This document shows positions 1-7,650 of a DNA stretch of 64,000 bases, in pieces; positions within the stretch are counted from its first letter, which is position 1, and each line of letters starts with the position of its first letter. A program made the translations under genes and the position numbers. Location of the stretch: the NCBI RefSeq assembly GCF_900323885.1, contig NZ_OOHJ01000018.1, positions 3,335,001 to 3,399,000 of the forward strand. Direction: 5' to 3'. The stretch comes from [Actinomadura] parvosata subsp. kistnae. GTDB lineage: Bacteria > Actinomycetota > Actinomycetes > Streptosporangiales > Streptosporangiaceae. The notes under the pieces are model-generated. The model was given only the letters and a program-made list of their open reading frames with translations, ran no database searches and was not told the DNA's origin.

Positions 1-547
1 GGCCGGCCGACGCTCTGTGGGCGTTGACCGGACCGCCGAATAGGGCGTTCATGTGCTGGATGTCGAGGTCCCACAGCACCCGGTTGTCGGTCACGCCGGC
101 GGGGTGCGGGTGGCTCGGGTACTCGAACGGCGGGTGGTGCGGCGACGGCAGCATGGTCGGCTGGAAGCACGTGTAGACGTAACGCGTGCCCAGCTTCTCG
201 GCCGCCGCCCGCGCGCCCGCCACGGCGGGGAACATGCCGGTGGCCACCACCACGTCGCAGCCCTCCGAGGCGGCCTCGGTGACCGTGTCGTAGGTCTCGG
301 CGACCATGTCGGCCACCCGCTGCGCCATGTCCGCGCTCCTGAACCGCTTCGGCCCCTTCACCATGGACCGTGCCGTCGGGCCGACCGGCACCAGCGGCAC
401 GCCGGCCCGCGCCAGCACCGCCGCGAACTCCTCGTCGGGCGGCGCGCACACCCGCACCTCGGCGCCGAGGCCGAGCAACTGGACGGCCAGCGCCGCCATG
501 GGCTCGACATCGCCGCGGGACCCACGGGTGGACAGCAACACTCGCAC
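1..547 (-). CDS. rgt: Family 1 glycosyltransferase, candidate rifamycin glycosyltransferase (3' end cut by window edge)
   Basis: The leftward frame from a GTG at 547 encodes about 182 residues beginning VRVLLSTRGSRGDVEPMAAL, the standard N-terminal start of UDP-sugar-dependent GT1 glycosyltransferases (GT-B fold acceptor domain) with the glycine-rich loop near residues 7-13. The sugar-nucleotide-binding C-terminal half lies outside the window. An RAE-like 19-bp inverted repeat ends 56 bases upstream, so I infer a rifamycin-inducible antibiotic glycosyltransferase of the Rgt type, which inactivates rifamycins by glycosylation of the ansa bridge. The family call comes from the protein; the substrate comes only from the RAE context. 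Other GT1 acceptors such as macrolides or sterols remain possible. The rightward frames over this stretch are shadows. Confidence 0.75.
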   Translation of the reverse strand, partial: MRVLLSTRGSRGDVEPMAALAVQLLGLGAEVRVCAPPDEEFAAVLARAGVPLVPVGPTARSMVKGPKRFRSADMAQRVADMVAETYDTVTEAASEGCDVVVATGMFPAVAGARAAAEKLGTRYVYTCFQPTMLPSPHHPPFEYPSHPHPAGVTDNRVLWDLDIQHMNALFGGPVNAHRASAG

Positions 548-603
548 AACGTTCTCATTTCTGCAGGTCTTCGGCCTAGGCCGGCGATTCTGCCGCATGC
601 CGG

Positions 604-622
604 GGGCCTTGCCGCAAGCCCC
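604..622 (-). promoter_or_regulatory. Rifamycin-associated element (RAE), copy 1
   Basis: Read leftward this is GGGGCTTGCGGCAAGGCCC, a perfect match to the RAE consensus as I recall it (GGGGCTTGCRGCAAGGCCC), which is found upstream of rifamycin resistance genes in actinomycetes. It points at the glycosyltransferase starting at 547. The core CTTGC-G-GCAAG is a perfect inverted repeat and the flanks GGG/CCC extend it. A second copy lies at 4777-4795. Confidence 0.85.
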
Positions 623-647
623 CGGGTGCGCTATACGTTGAGAGTGG
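623..647 (-). promoter_or_regulatory. Conserved promoter block attached to RAE copy 1
   Basis: Just upstream (leftward reading) of the RAE lies CCACTCTCAACGTATAGCG, identical to the block next to RAE copy 2. It contains a candidate -10 element TATAGC (635-630) exactly 7 bases from the RAE. If this is the -10, the RAE would sit at or just after the transcription start. No consensus -35 is conserved between the copies. Read rightward, the same DNA offers TTGCCG-17-TATACG, a weaker alternative promoter toward the gene at 739. Confidence 0.5.
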
Positions 648-738
648 AAAGGAGTGGTACGTCCCCTTTCTGCAGCTAAGACCGCGTGGTAGCTTCCTGC
701 CGAGCAAGCCTTGATCCCGTACGAGGCAGGGGCGCGAC

Positions 739-798
739 ATGAGCGGCGAGCAGGACAACACCGCGGCCATGAGCGGCGAGCAGGACAACACCTCGCAG
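739..798 (+). repeat. 30-bp tandem duplication of the methyltransferase start
   Basis: Bases 739-768 and 769-798 begin with the same 24 bases (ATGAGCGGCGAGCAGGACAA and the next four). Each copy therefore carries an ATG in the same frame, giving two possible starts and a repeated MSGEQDNT peptide. Confidence 0.9.
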
Positions 799-1803
799 TG
801 GGCGCGCGCCTGGCAGGTGCTGGGGCCCGTGACGGACCTGGTCACCCCGATGGCGGTACGGGTCGCGGCGTCGCTGCGGCTGACCGACCTGATGGCCGGC
901 GAGCCCGCCATACCCGTCGAGGAGCTGGCCCGCAGGTCCGGCACCGATCCCGACGCGCTGGGCCGGCTGCTGCGGCTCCTCGTCTGCCGGGGGATCTTCA
1001 CCGAGCCGGAGCCGGGCACGTTCGCCGTCAACGAGCCCGCCGCGCTGCTGGCCTCCGACCACCCGGCGCAGCTACGGCAGCGGCTCGACCTGGACGGCTT
1101 CGGCGGGCGGATGGACCTGGCGTTCACCGGCCTGCTGCACACCGTCCGCACCGGCAAGCCCGCGTGGGAGGCGGTCTTCGGCGCCCCGTACTGGGACTAT
1201 CTCGCCGCCGAGCCGCAGGTCAGCGCGTCGTTCGACGCCATGATGGCCTCGGGCGACGACTACGTGGCCGACGCGGCCGAGGCGTACGACTGGTCGGGCG
1301 TGCGGCACGTCGTGGACGTCGGCGGCGGCACCGGCGTGCTGCTGTCGGAGATCCTGCGCGCCCACCCCGGCCTGCGGGCCACGCTCGTGGACCTGCCGGA
1401 CACCGTGGAGCGCGGCCGGCGCTACCTGGCCGGGCGCGGGCTGGCGGAGCGGTGCGCGTTCGCCGGCCAGAGCTTCTTCGAGCCGCTGCCCGCCGGGGGC
1501 GAGGTGTACGTGCTCAAGCGGGTGCTGCACGACTGGGGTGACGACGACGCCGTACGGATCCTGCGCCGCTGCGCGGAGGCGGCCGGGCCGCACGGGAAGG
1601 TCGTCGTGATCGAGACCGACAGCGGCCTCGGCTCCGACCCGGCCGGGCTGGCCGAGATGAACCTGCGGATGCTCGTGCTCACCGGCGGCCGCGAGCGCAC
1701 CGTCGACGACTACCGCGCCATCGCCGCCGAAGCCGGGCTCGGCCTGGCCGGCGTGCGTCACACGCCGCTCGGGCACATCGTGCTCGAATGCGCTCACCTG
1801 TGA
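739..1803 (+). CDS. SAM-dependent O-methyltransferase of the small-molecule (plant-type) family
   Basis: This 354-residue protein has an N-terminal winged-helix dimerisation domain (about residues 25-110) and a C-terminal Rossmann methyltransferase domain. The SAM loop VDVGGGTG lies at 192-199, and LHDWGDD places the probable general base at His264. It resembles the O-methyltransferases of polyketide and carotenoid tailoring (carminomycin 4-O-methyltransferase / hydroxyneurosporene methyltransferase type). The first ten codons are an in-frame tandem duplication: MSGEQDNT occurs twice, and either the ATG at 739 or the one at 769 could start translation. It lies between two RAE-linked genes but is transcribed away from them; its substrate is unknown. 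Its 3' end overlaps the convergent gene by 10 bases. Confidence 0.9.
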   Translation: MSGEQDNTAAMSGEQDNTSQWARAWQVLGPVTDLVTPMAVRVAASLRLTDLMAGEPAIPVEELARRSGTDPDALGRLLRLLVCRGIFTEPEPGTFAVNEPAALLASDHPAQLRQRLDLDGFGGRMDLAFTGLLHTVRTGKPAWEAVFGAPYWDYLAAEPQVSASFDAMMASGDDYVADAAEAYDWSGVRHVVDVGGGTGVLLSEILRAHPGLRATLVDLPDTVERGRRYLAGRGLAERCAFAGQSFFEPLPAGGEVYVLKRVLHDWGDDDAVRILRRCAEAAGPHGKVVVIETDSGLGSDPAGLAEMNLRMLVLTGGRERTVDDYRAIAAEAGLGLAGVRHTPLGHIVLECAHL

Positions 1804-2561
1804 CCGAAGGCGTAGACGACCGGCGCCCGCGCCGAAGCCTCCCCGTCGAGCCGCCGCACGTCGCCGAGGAACCGCGCCCGCAGGGCTGACAGGTCCTCGG
1901 GGCCGAGCGTCCCGACCTCGGGGTAGTGCGGGCTGCGGCTGTAGATGCGCCACACCTGCTCGTCGTCGGAACGCGGTAGGACGACTTCTCCGGGCACCGT
2001 GCGCACGGAGGTGAAGCCCGCCCGGGCCAGCGCCGCCGCGCAGCGCCGCTCGTCGCCGAGGGCCTCCATCGGGTCACGCAGGTCCAGGCCGAGCTCGGCC
2101 GCGCGGGCGCGGAACAGCCGGGCCATGACCGGGAAGCCGGCCCGCATGGCCGAGAAGCCGACGAGCCCGCCCGGCTTCAGCACCCGGCGCCAGGCGGCCA
2201 GCGCCTCCTCGACCGACAGGTACAACATCCCCGCCGAGCAGATCACCGCGTCGAACGTGCCCTCCCCGAAGCGGTCGAGCCGGAGCACGTCGCCCTGCTC
2301 GTAGGTGACGTTCGGCAGGCCCGTGCCGAGCCGTCCGGCCTGGGCCAGCATGCCCGCCGAGACGTCCACCCCGACCACGCGCCCGGCCGGGCCGACCGCG
2401 CGGGCGGCGGCCACGGCGGCGAAGCCCGTGCCGGTGGCGGCGTCGAGTACGTGCCCGCCCGGCGGCAGCGCGGCCAGCTCCACCAGGCGCTCGGCGTAGC
2501 GGACGTGCCAGTCCGCGCCCGCATACCGGCCGGCCCGGCCGTCGAAGTACGAAGCGGTCAT
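1794..2561 (-). CDS. Class I SAM-dependent methyltransferase (UbiE-like), co-transcribed with helR
   Basis: The 255-residue protein starts MTASYFDGRAGRYAG and has the class I motif I VLDAATGTGFAA at about residues 38-49, motif II acidic residue in VVGVDVS, and a motif-IV-like VICSAGML. It belongs to the UbiE/COQ5-like Methyltransf_11 superfamily; substrates in this group are mostly small molecules. It begins 12 bases after the helR stop with no terminator between, so it most likely shares the RAE-controlled transcript. That context makes a role in rifamycin or RNA polymerase protection worth testing, but nothing in the protein shows it. The last 10 bases overlap the O-methyltransferase gene tail to tail. 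Confidence 0.85.
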   Translation of the reverse strand: MTASYFDGRAGRYAGADWHVRYAERLVELAALPPGGHVLDAATGTGFAAVAAARAVGPAGRVVGVDVSAGMLAQAGRLGTGLPNVTYEQGDVLRLDRFGEGTFDAVICSAGMLYLSVEEALAAWRRVLKPGGLVGFSAMRAGFPVMARLFRARAAELGLDLRDPMEALGDERRCAAALARAGFTSVRTVPGEVVLPRSDDEQVWRIYSRSPHYPEVGTLGPEDLSALRARFLGDVRRLDGEASARAPVVYAFGHR

Positions 2562-2573
2562 TTCCCGCCCCTG

Positions 2574-4727
2574 TCAGCTCGTGAGGATGACGAGCCGCTG
2601 CGTCGCGCGTGTCATCGCGACGTACCGGTCGACGGCCCCTTCGATGCCCTCGCCGAAGGAGTCGGGGTCGACGAGGACGACCAGGTCGAACTCCAGCCCC
2701 TTCGACAGCTCGGGCGTCAGCGACCGCACCCGCGGCCGCTCCGCGAACGCCGGATCGCCGATGACGCACGCGGTGCCGTCGGCGTGCTCGGCCAGCCAGG
2801 CGTCGAGGATCGAGCCCAGCTCCGAGGCCGAGCCGTGGACGACCGGCACGCCCGTGCTGCGGATGGAGGTGGGCACGTTGGCGTCCGGGAGCGCGGCCCT
2901 GATGACCGGCTCCGCCTCCGTCATGATCTCTTCCGGCGTGCGGTAGTTGACGCCGAGCGAGGCCAGGGTGATCCGGTCGAGGCCGACCCGCTTGAGCCGG
3001 TCCTCCCACGACTCCGTGAACCCGTGCCTGGCCTGCGCCCGGTCCCCGACGATGGTGAAGCTCCCGGACGGGCAGCGCAGCAGCAGCATCTGCCACTCGG
3101 CGTCGGTGAGCTCCTGGGCCTCGTCCACGACGATGTGCGCGAACGGGCCGGCCAGCCGGTCGGGGTCGGCGGCGGGCACGACGCTCTCGTCCACGAGGCT
3201 GTTGCGCAGGTCCTCGCCGCGCAGCATCGTCACCAGGCCCTCGCCGTCGTCGTCGGCCTCCAGCAGGTTGTCGACGACGTGCGACATGCGCTCGCGCTCG
3301 GCGGCGAGGGCGGCCTCCTGGCGGCGGCGCCGCCGCGACTCCTCGGGGTCGCCGAGCCGCTGCCGGGCCGCGTCCAGAAGCGGCAGGTCGGACGTCGTCC
3401 ACGCCTGAGCGTCGGCGCGCTGCAGCCGCCGGATCTCGTCGGCGCTCAGCCAGGGCGCGCACATCCGCAGGTACGCGGGCACGGACCACAGGTCACCGAC
3501 CAGGTCGGCGGCCTCGATCAGCGGCCAGGCGCGGTTGAAGGCGGTGAGCAGCTCCCGGTTGCGCAGGAGCGAGGTGCGCAGCAGCTCGGGCGAGACGTCC
3601 TCGTCGTCGTGCTTGTCGGCGAGGATCGTGAGCAGCTCCTCCCAGATCTGGTCGCGAGCCTCGTTGTGCGGGGTGCCGGGGTCGGGCGCGGCGAACGCCT
3701 CGGCCCAGTCGTCGGCGCTCAGCCAGATGTCGGACCAGTGGGTGGTGACGGTCATGCCCTTAGTGGGCGGGTTCTCGTAGAACTTCACGGCCGGCTCGAT
3801 CGCCTTGATCAGCTCCGCGGACGCCTTCAGCCGCGCCACCTCCGGGTCCGTCTCGATCGCCGCCGTGGCCCCCTCGGCGACGAGGTCCCGCAGCGTGCAG
3901 GTCTGCACGCCCTCCTCGCCGAGGCTGGGCAGGACGTCGGCCACGTACGCCAGGTACGGCTGGTGCGGCCCGACGAACAGCACGCCGCCCTTACGGTGAC
4001 CGAGGCGAGGGTCGGAGTAGAGGAGGTAGGCGGAGCGGTGCAGGGCGACGACGGTCTTGCCCGTGCCGGGGCCGCCGTCCACGACGAGGGCGCCGCGGGA
4101 GCCCGCGCGGATGATGGCGTCCTGGTCGGCCTGGATCGTGGCCAGGACGTCGCGCATCCGGGGCGAGCGGCTGCTGCCCAGGCTGGCGATGAAGGCGGAC
4201 TGGTCGTCGAGCGCGGCGCGCCCCTCGATGCCGTCCGGGGTGAACACCTCGTCCCAGTAGTCGCTGATCCGGCCCCGGGTCCAGCGGTACCTGCGGCGGC
4301 TGGCCAGGCCCATCGGGTTGCCGTGGGTGGCGCCGAAGAACGGCTCGGCGGCGGGGGAGCGCCAGTCGAGCAGGAGCCGGCGGCCGTCGCTGTCGGTGAG
4401 GCCGAGGCGGCCGATGTAGACGGGCTCGGGGTCGTCCGTACTGACCATGTGCCCGAGGCAGAGGTCGAGGCCGAAGCGGCGCAGCGCACGCAGGCGGCCG
4501 GTCAGGCGGTGGATCTCCAGGTCCCGGTCCAGAGCCTGCCGGCCCTTGCCGCCGGGCGCCTTGCGCTCGGCGTCGAGGCGCTCCGACAGCTCGGCGATCG
4601 CCTGCTCCAGGCTGCGCGCGATGGCCGCGAAGTGCTGCTCGTCGCGGGCGATCAGCGCCGGGTCCGCCTTGGGGGCGAGGTGCGCGGGAAGGTCGAAGGC
4701 GCTGGTGGTGGCCGGGTTCACAGTCAT
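2574..4727 (-). CDS. helR: HelR-type RNA polymerase helicase (UvrD/HelD family), rifamycin protection
   Basis: The protein is 717 residues from the ATG at 4727, which is preceded by GGAG. A longer frame upstream runs through the RAE and is not credible. Residues about 20-90 form an antiparallel coiled coil like the HelD secondary-channel arm. Walker A GPGTGKT lies at 219-225, the DEAQE box at 535-539, then GDRAQ, NYRTPEEI, a KGLEFD motif and C-terminal VAMTRATQRLVIL, the full superfamily 1 set. HelD proteins dissociate stalled RNA polymerase; the actinomycete HelR subgroup displaces rifamycins from the enzyme. The upstream RAE (4777-4795) is the main reason to call HelR rather than a housekeeping HelD. 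The SAM methyltransferase follows in the same operon. Confidence 0.88.
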   Translation of the reverse strand: MTVNPATTSAFDLPAHLAPKADPALIARDEQHFAAIARSLEQAIAELSERLDAERKAPGGKGRQALDRDLEIHRLTGRLRALRRFGLDLCLGHMVSTDDPEPVYIGRLGLTDSDGRRLLLDWRSPAAEPFFGATHGNPMGLASRRRYRWTRGRISDYWDEVFTPDGIEGRAALDDQSAFIASLGSSRSPRMRDVLATIQADQDAIIRAGSRGALVVDGGPGTGKTVVALHRSAYLLYSDPRLGHRKGGVLFVGPHQPYLAYVADVLPSLGEEGVQTCTLRDLVAEGATAAIETDPEVARLKASAELIKAIEPAVKFYENPPTKGMTVTTHWSDIWLSADDWAEAFAAPDPGTPHNEARDQIWEELLTILADKHDDEDVSPELLRTSLLRNRELLTAFNRAWPLIEAADLVGDLWSVPAYLRMCAPWLSADEIRRLQRADAQAWTTSDLPLLDAARQRLGDPEESRRRRRQEAALAAERERMSHVVDNLLEADDDGEGLVTMLRGEDLRNSLVDESVVPAADPDRLAGPFAHIVVDEAQELTDAEWQMLLLRCPSGSFTIVGDRAQARHGFTESWEDRLKRVGLDRITLASLGVNYRTPEEIMTEAEPVIRAALPDANVPTSIRSTGVPVVHGSASELGSILDAWLAEHADGTACVIGDPAFAERPRVRSLTPELSKGLEFDLVVLVDPDSFGEGIEGAVDRYVAMTRATQRLVILTS

Positions 4728-4776
4728 AGGCTCCGATCTGGGGTGACTCGCGGCTGTCGATTGTGCGGCACGACCG

Positions 4777-4795
4777 GGGTCTTGCCGCAAGCCCC
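4777..4795 (-). promoter_or_regulatory. Rifamycin-associated element (RAE), copy 2, upstream of helR
   Basis: Read leftward this is GGGGCTTGCGGCAAGACCC, one mismatch from copy 1 in the right flank. It ends 49 bases before the helR ATG, close to the 56 bases seen for copy 1 and its gene. The inner inverted repeat CTTGC-G-GCAAG is intact. Confidence 0.85.
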
Positions 4796-4820
4796 CCGTT
4801 GCGCTATACGTTGAGAGTGG
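4796..4820 (-). promoter_or_regulatory. Conserved promoter block attached to RAE copy 2
   Basis: The same CCACTCTCAACGTATAGCG block as at copy 1, with candidate -10 TATAGC at 4808-4803, again exactly 7 bases from the RAE. Sequence further upstream is unrelated between the two copies, which marks the edge of the conserved unit. Confidence 0.5.
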
Positions 4821-4887
4821 CGGGAGGTGTGACCTCCGCATTTCATCGTGACGCTCTCATCGCGACCTCGTCCCGGGGGTCCGGCCC

Positions 4888-5283
4888 ATGGCTTCCGACC
4901 AAGAAGAGCCGGCCGTGCTGGTGCAGGTGCTGCGCCTGGTGGAGACGCTGGTGATGCTGGCCGCGACCGCCGACGAGCAGGTCGCGTGGTGCCGGCGGCA
5001 CGGCTGGTGCGAGGATGAGCTGGCGCTCGACTTCGACTGGGCCAACGGGCTGGTGCCGAACGTGGACGAGCAGGCCCCCGGGCTGCTGTCGCCGGCCCTG
5101 CACGAGTGCCTGCGGCAGATCGACGACCTGCTCGGCAGGATGGGCGGGCAGGCCAACGCCGACAAGTGGACCGCTGTAGGGCTGGCCACCGACCCCGACT
5201 GGGCCGAGATCCGCAACCTCGCCAGGCGGGCGCTGACCGAGGTGACCGGGCTGGTCCGGGTGCCGTCCCCCGACGTGCTGTGA
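4888..5283 (+). CDS. Hypothetical acidic protein
   Basis: A 131-residue protein starting MASDQEEPAVLVQVLRLVET. I do not recognise a family. It is predicted to be mostly helical and acidic, has no signal peptide or membrane segment, and contains CRRHGWCEDELALDFDWANG in the middle. It is transcribed away from helR, with the RAE between the two starts, so it could be divergently controlled. Codon use is like that of its neighbours, which supports a real gene. Confidence 0.65.
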   Translation: MASDQEEPAVLVQVLRLVETLVMLAATADEQVAWCRRHGWCEDELALDFDWANGLVPNVDEQAPGLLSPALHECLRQIDDLLGRMGGQANADKWTAVGLATDPDWAEIRNLARRALTEVTGLVRVPSPDVL

Positions 5284-5288
5284 CCGTC

Positions 5289-5348
5289 CACCGCCTTGCT
5301 TGACGGCCCACCGCCTTGCTTGACGGCGGGACGGCGCGGGGGCAGGCT
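5289..5348 (+). promoter_or_regulatory. Probable P450 promoter with duplicated -35 region
   Basis: Two 20-bp tandem copies of CACCGCCTTGCTTGACGG begin at 5289 and 5309. The second supplies TTGACG (5320-5325), and CAGGCT (5343-5348) follows after a 17-base spacer, giving a plausible housekeeping promoter about 25 bases before the P450 start. Confidence 0.45.
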
Positions 5349-5373
5349 CGGGGCGGACCACCGGAGGTGGGCG

Positions 5374-6567
5374 ATGACCGAGATCCCGCGATTCCCGATG
5401 CGGCGCGCGGAGAAGTGCCCGTTCGACCCGCCGCCGCAGCTCCGGGACCTGCAACGCGACGCCCCGCTCGTCCGGGTGCGCCTGTGGAACGGCAGCACCC
5501 CCTGGCTGGTCACCCGGCACGCCGAGCAGCGCGCCCTGCTGAGCGACCCCCGGCTCAGCGCCGACCTCCGGCGCCCCGGCTACCCCCACATGGTGGAGGC
5601 CGGGCCGGAGGCGGGCTTCAGCTTCATCCTCATGGACGACCCCGAGCACGCCCGGCTGCGCCGGATGGTGACCGCGCCGCTGACCACGCGGCGGGCGCAG
5701 GCGTTGCGGCCGGTCACGCAGGAGATCGTGGACGGTCTCATCGACGACCTGCTGGCCGGGCCGAAGCCGGTCGATCTGGTGGAGGCGTTCGCGCTGCCGG
5801 TGCCGTCGCTGGTGATCTGCAGGCTGCTCGGGGTGCCGTACGAGGATCACGGCTTCTTCCAGGCCAACAGCCGGATCCTGATCAAGCACGACGTCACCTT
5901 CGACGAGCGCGCCCAGGCCGGGCTGCGGATCACCCAGTATCTCGGCCGCCTGATGGCCCGCAAGACCGCCGACCCGGGCGACGACCTGCTGTCGGAGCTG
6001 GCCCAGCGGGTCGCGGCCGGTGAGCTGGCCGAGGCGGAGGCCATGCAGATGGGCGTGCTCATCCTGCTGGCCGGCCACGAGACCACCACGAACATGATCG
6101 CGCTGGGCACGCTCGCCCTGCTGGAGCACCCCGGCCAGCTCGCCGCGCTGCGTGCGGGCGATGCCGAGCTGACCGTCTCGGCCGTGGAGGAGCTGCTGCG
6201 TTACCTGACGATCACCCATCAGGGGCTGCGGCGGGTGGCGACCGAGGACATCGAGATCGCCGGCCTGACCGTGCGGGCGGGCGAGGGCGTGGTGCTGGAC
6301 CAGGCGACGGGCAACCGCGACCCGGACGCGTTCCCCGGCGACCCCGACCGGCTCGACCTGCGGCGCGACGCCCGGCGGCACGTGGCGTTCGGGTACGGCG
6401 TCCACCAGTGCCTGGGCCAGCAGCTCGCCCGCATGGAGCTCCAGGTAGTCCTCGGGACGCTCTACCGCCGCATCCCCACGCTGCGGGCCGCCGTCGGCCT
6501 GGAGGAGATCCCGTTCAAGGAGGACGGCCTCGTCTACGGCGTGTACGAGCTGCCGGTGGCCTGGTGA
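5374..6567 (+). CDS. Cytochrome P450
   Basis: The 397-residue protein from ATG 5374 (GGAGG 7 bases upstream) is a soluble bacterial class I P450, the usual CYP105/CYP107 length. It has the I-helix oxygen-activation motif AGHETT (233-238), an ExxR in EELLR, and the heme loop FGYGVHQCLG with axial Cys346. It needs ferredoxin and a reductase, neither of which is nearby. The substrate is unknown; proximity to the RAE locus is suggestive of antibiotic or xenobiotic oxidation, but no RAE precedes it. The gene ends one base before the convergent DinB-like gene. Confidence 0.93.
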   Translation: MTEIPRFPMRRAEKCPFDPPPQLRDLQRDAPLVRVRLWNGSTPWLVTRHAEQRALLSDPRLSADLRRPGYPHMVEAGPEAGFSFILMDDPEHARLRRMVTAPLTTRRAQALRPVTQEIVDGLIDDLLAGPKPVDLVEAFALPVPSLVICRLLGVPYEDHGFFQANSRILIKHDVTFDERAQAGLRITQYLGRLMARKTADPGDDLLSELAQRVAAGELAEAEAMQMGVLILLAGHETTTNMIALGTLALLEHPGQLAALRAGDAELTVSAVEELLRYLTITHQGLRRVATEDIEIAGLTVRAGEGVVLDQATGNRDPDAFPGDPDRLDLRRDARRHVAFGYGVHQCLGQQLARMELQVVLGTLYRRIPTLRAAVGLEEIPFKEDGLVYGVYELPVAW

Positions 6568-6568
6568 C

Positions 6569-7096
6569 TCAGTGGCCGGTGGCCCCGTCGAGGCGCTCGC
6601 GGAGCAGGTCGGTGTGGCCGTTGTGGCGGGCGTACTCCTGGATCATGAGCGTGTGGACCCAGCGCAGCGACATGGTGATGCCGCGCCGCGGGTCGGTGAA
6701 CGTCTCGTCGAGTGAGTGGCCCGCCAGGGTGCGGCGGACGGCGTCGAGCTCGGCCAGGTAGGTCGCGTGGTCCGCCGCCGCGTCCGCCCCGTCCACGTCG
6801 AACTCGGCGTTCAGGTCGTCGTCGGTGCAGAACAGGTACGGCACCCGCTCGCCGGCGAACCGGGTGCGGAACCAGTCGCGCTCCACCTCGGCCATGTGGC
6901 GCAGCAGCCCGAGCAGCGACAGGTGCGACGGCTCGATGTGGCGCGACTTCAGCTGGGCGGCGGTCAGGCCGCCGCACTTCCAGAGCAGGGTCTCGCGGTG
7001 GTGGTCGAGCCAGGCGTCGGCGATGGCCCGCTCGTCGGCGGCCGGCACGGTCAGGTGGGGGTTGAGCCGGGTGATCTCCGGCGATCGCCAGATCAT
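6569..7096 (-). CDS. DinB/DUF664-like four-helix-bundle protein
   Basis: The 175-residue protein has the DUF664 layout: DWLDHHRET-type N-terminal helix, LLGLLRHMAEVERDWFR with a potential metal-ligand His, and C-terminal HTLMIQEYARHNGHTDLLRE with two more histidines. This family belongs to the DinB/mycothiol-dependent (MST) superfamily; many members bind a divalent metal and some are thiol transferases. The actual substrate is not known. It lies 7 bases after the Nudix gene and probably ends that operon. Confidence 0.82.
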   Translation of the reverse strand: MIWRSPEITRLNPHLTVPAADERAIADAWLDHHRETLLWKCGGLTAAQLKSRHIEPSHLSLLGLLRHMAEVERDWFRTRFAGERVPYLFCTDDDLNAEFDVDGADAAADHATYLAELDAVRRTLAGHSLDETFTDPRRGITMSLRWVHTLMIQEYARHNGHTDLLRERLDGATGH

Positions 7097-7103
7097 GCCT
7101 CCA

Positions 7104-7607
7104 TCATGCGGGCAACAGCGTCAACCAGGTGCGCTGCGGGCAGACACGTTCGATCTCCGCGCGCGAGAGCCAGCCCGCGTGCGTGCTCTCCGAGCCCGCG
7201 GGCGGCCGCGTCGGCGCGCCCGCCCCCGGCACGGCCGCCCGGAACATCGCCATGTACGTCAGCGCCGGGTAGCGGTAGCCGGCCGGCGGCGGCTCCAGCA
7301 GCTCGATGCGCTGCCAGGCGAAGATCGACAGGGATGAGGGCGGCAGGCGCAGGCCGGTCTCCTCGTGCAGCTCCCTGGCCGCCGCCTCGGCCAGGCCCTC
7401 GCCGGGCTCCACGTGTCCGCCCGGGATGTCCCAGCCGCGGCCCTCGCGGTCGACGCAGGTCATCAGCGTCCGGCCGGCGGTGTCGGAGACGAACGCGAAC
7501 GCCGACGTGGTCTGCTCGACCGGCGGCAGGATGTCCGAAAGGATCACGTCGAGGCGGTGCGCCACCGGGATCCAGGGCACCGTCCGCGTCGCCACCACAA
7601 CAGTCAC
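7104..7607 (-). CDS. Nudix hydrolase
   Basis: The Nudix box is complete: G64-HVEPG-E70-GLAEAAA-R78ELHEETG85L (numbered from GTG 7607). Such enzymes hydrolyse nucleoside diphosphates linked to another group with Mg2+ held by the box glutamates. A TTG at 7643 could start 12 codons earlier, but that TTG is part of a TTGACA hexamer. With CACAGT 18 bases on, it looks like a promoter for a leaderless mRNA beginning near GTG 7607, so I prefer the shorter form. The substrate cannot be inferred. It follows the ABC permease gene closely. Confidence 0.85.
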   Translation of the reverse strand: MTVVVATRTVPWIPVAHRLDVILSDILPPVEQTTSAFAFVSDTAGRTLMTCVDREGRGWDIPGGHVEPGEGLAEAAARELHEETGLRLPPSSLSIFAWQRIELLEPPPAGYRYPALTYMAMFRAAVPGAGAPTRPPAGSESTHAGWLSRAEIERVCPQRTWLTLLPA

Positions 7608-7650
7608 CCGCTCACTGTGGTGGCGACGGGAAACGGATGTCAAAACGGGG

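Noticed and set aside
609..637. TTGCCG-17-TATACG read as a rightward promoter (also at 4782-4810)
   Set aside because: The same bases form the RAE, and both leftward genes fit RAE targets; kept only as a weak alternative.
53..679. Rightward 208-codon open frame over the left edge
   Set aside because: Arg/His-rich shadow of the leftward glycosyltransferase, whose own frame has the typical GT1 start.
4728..4841. Longer helR start that would add 38 residues
   Set aside because: It would be translated through the RAE and promoter block; the ATG at 4727 has a ribosome site.
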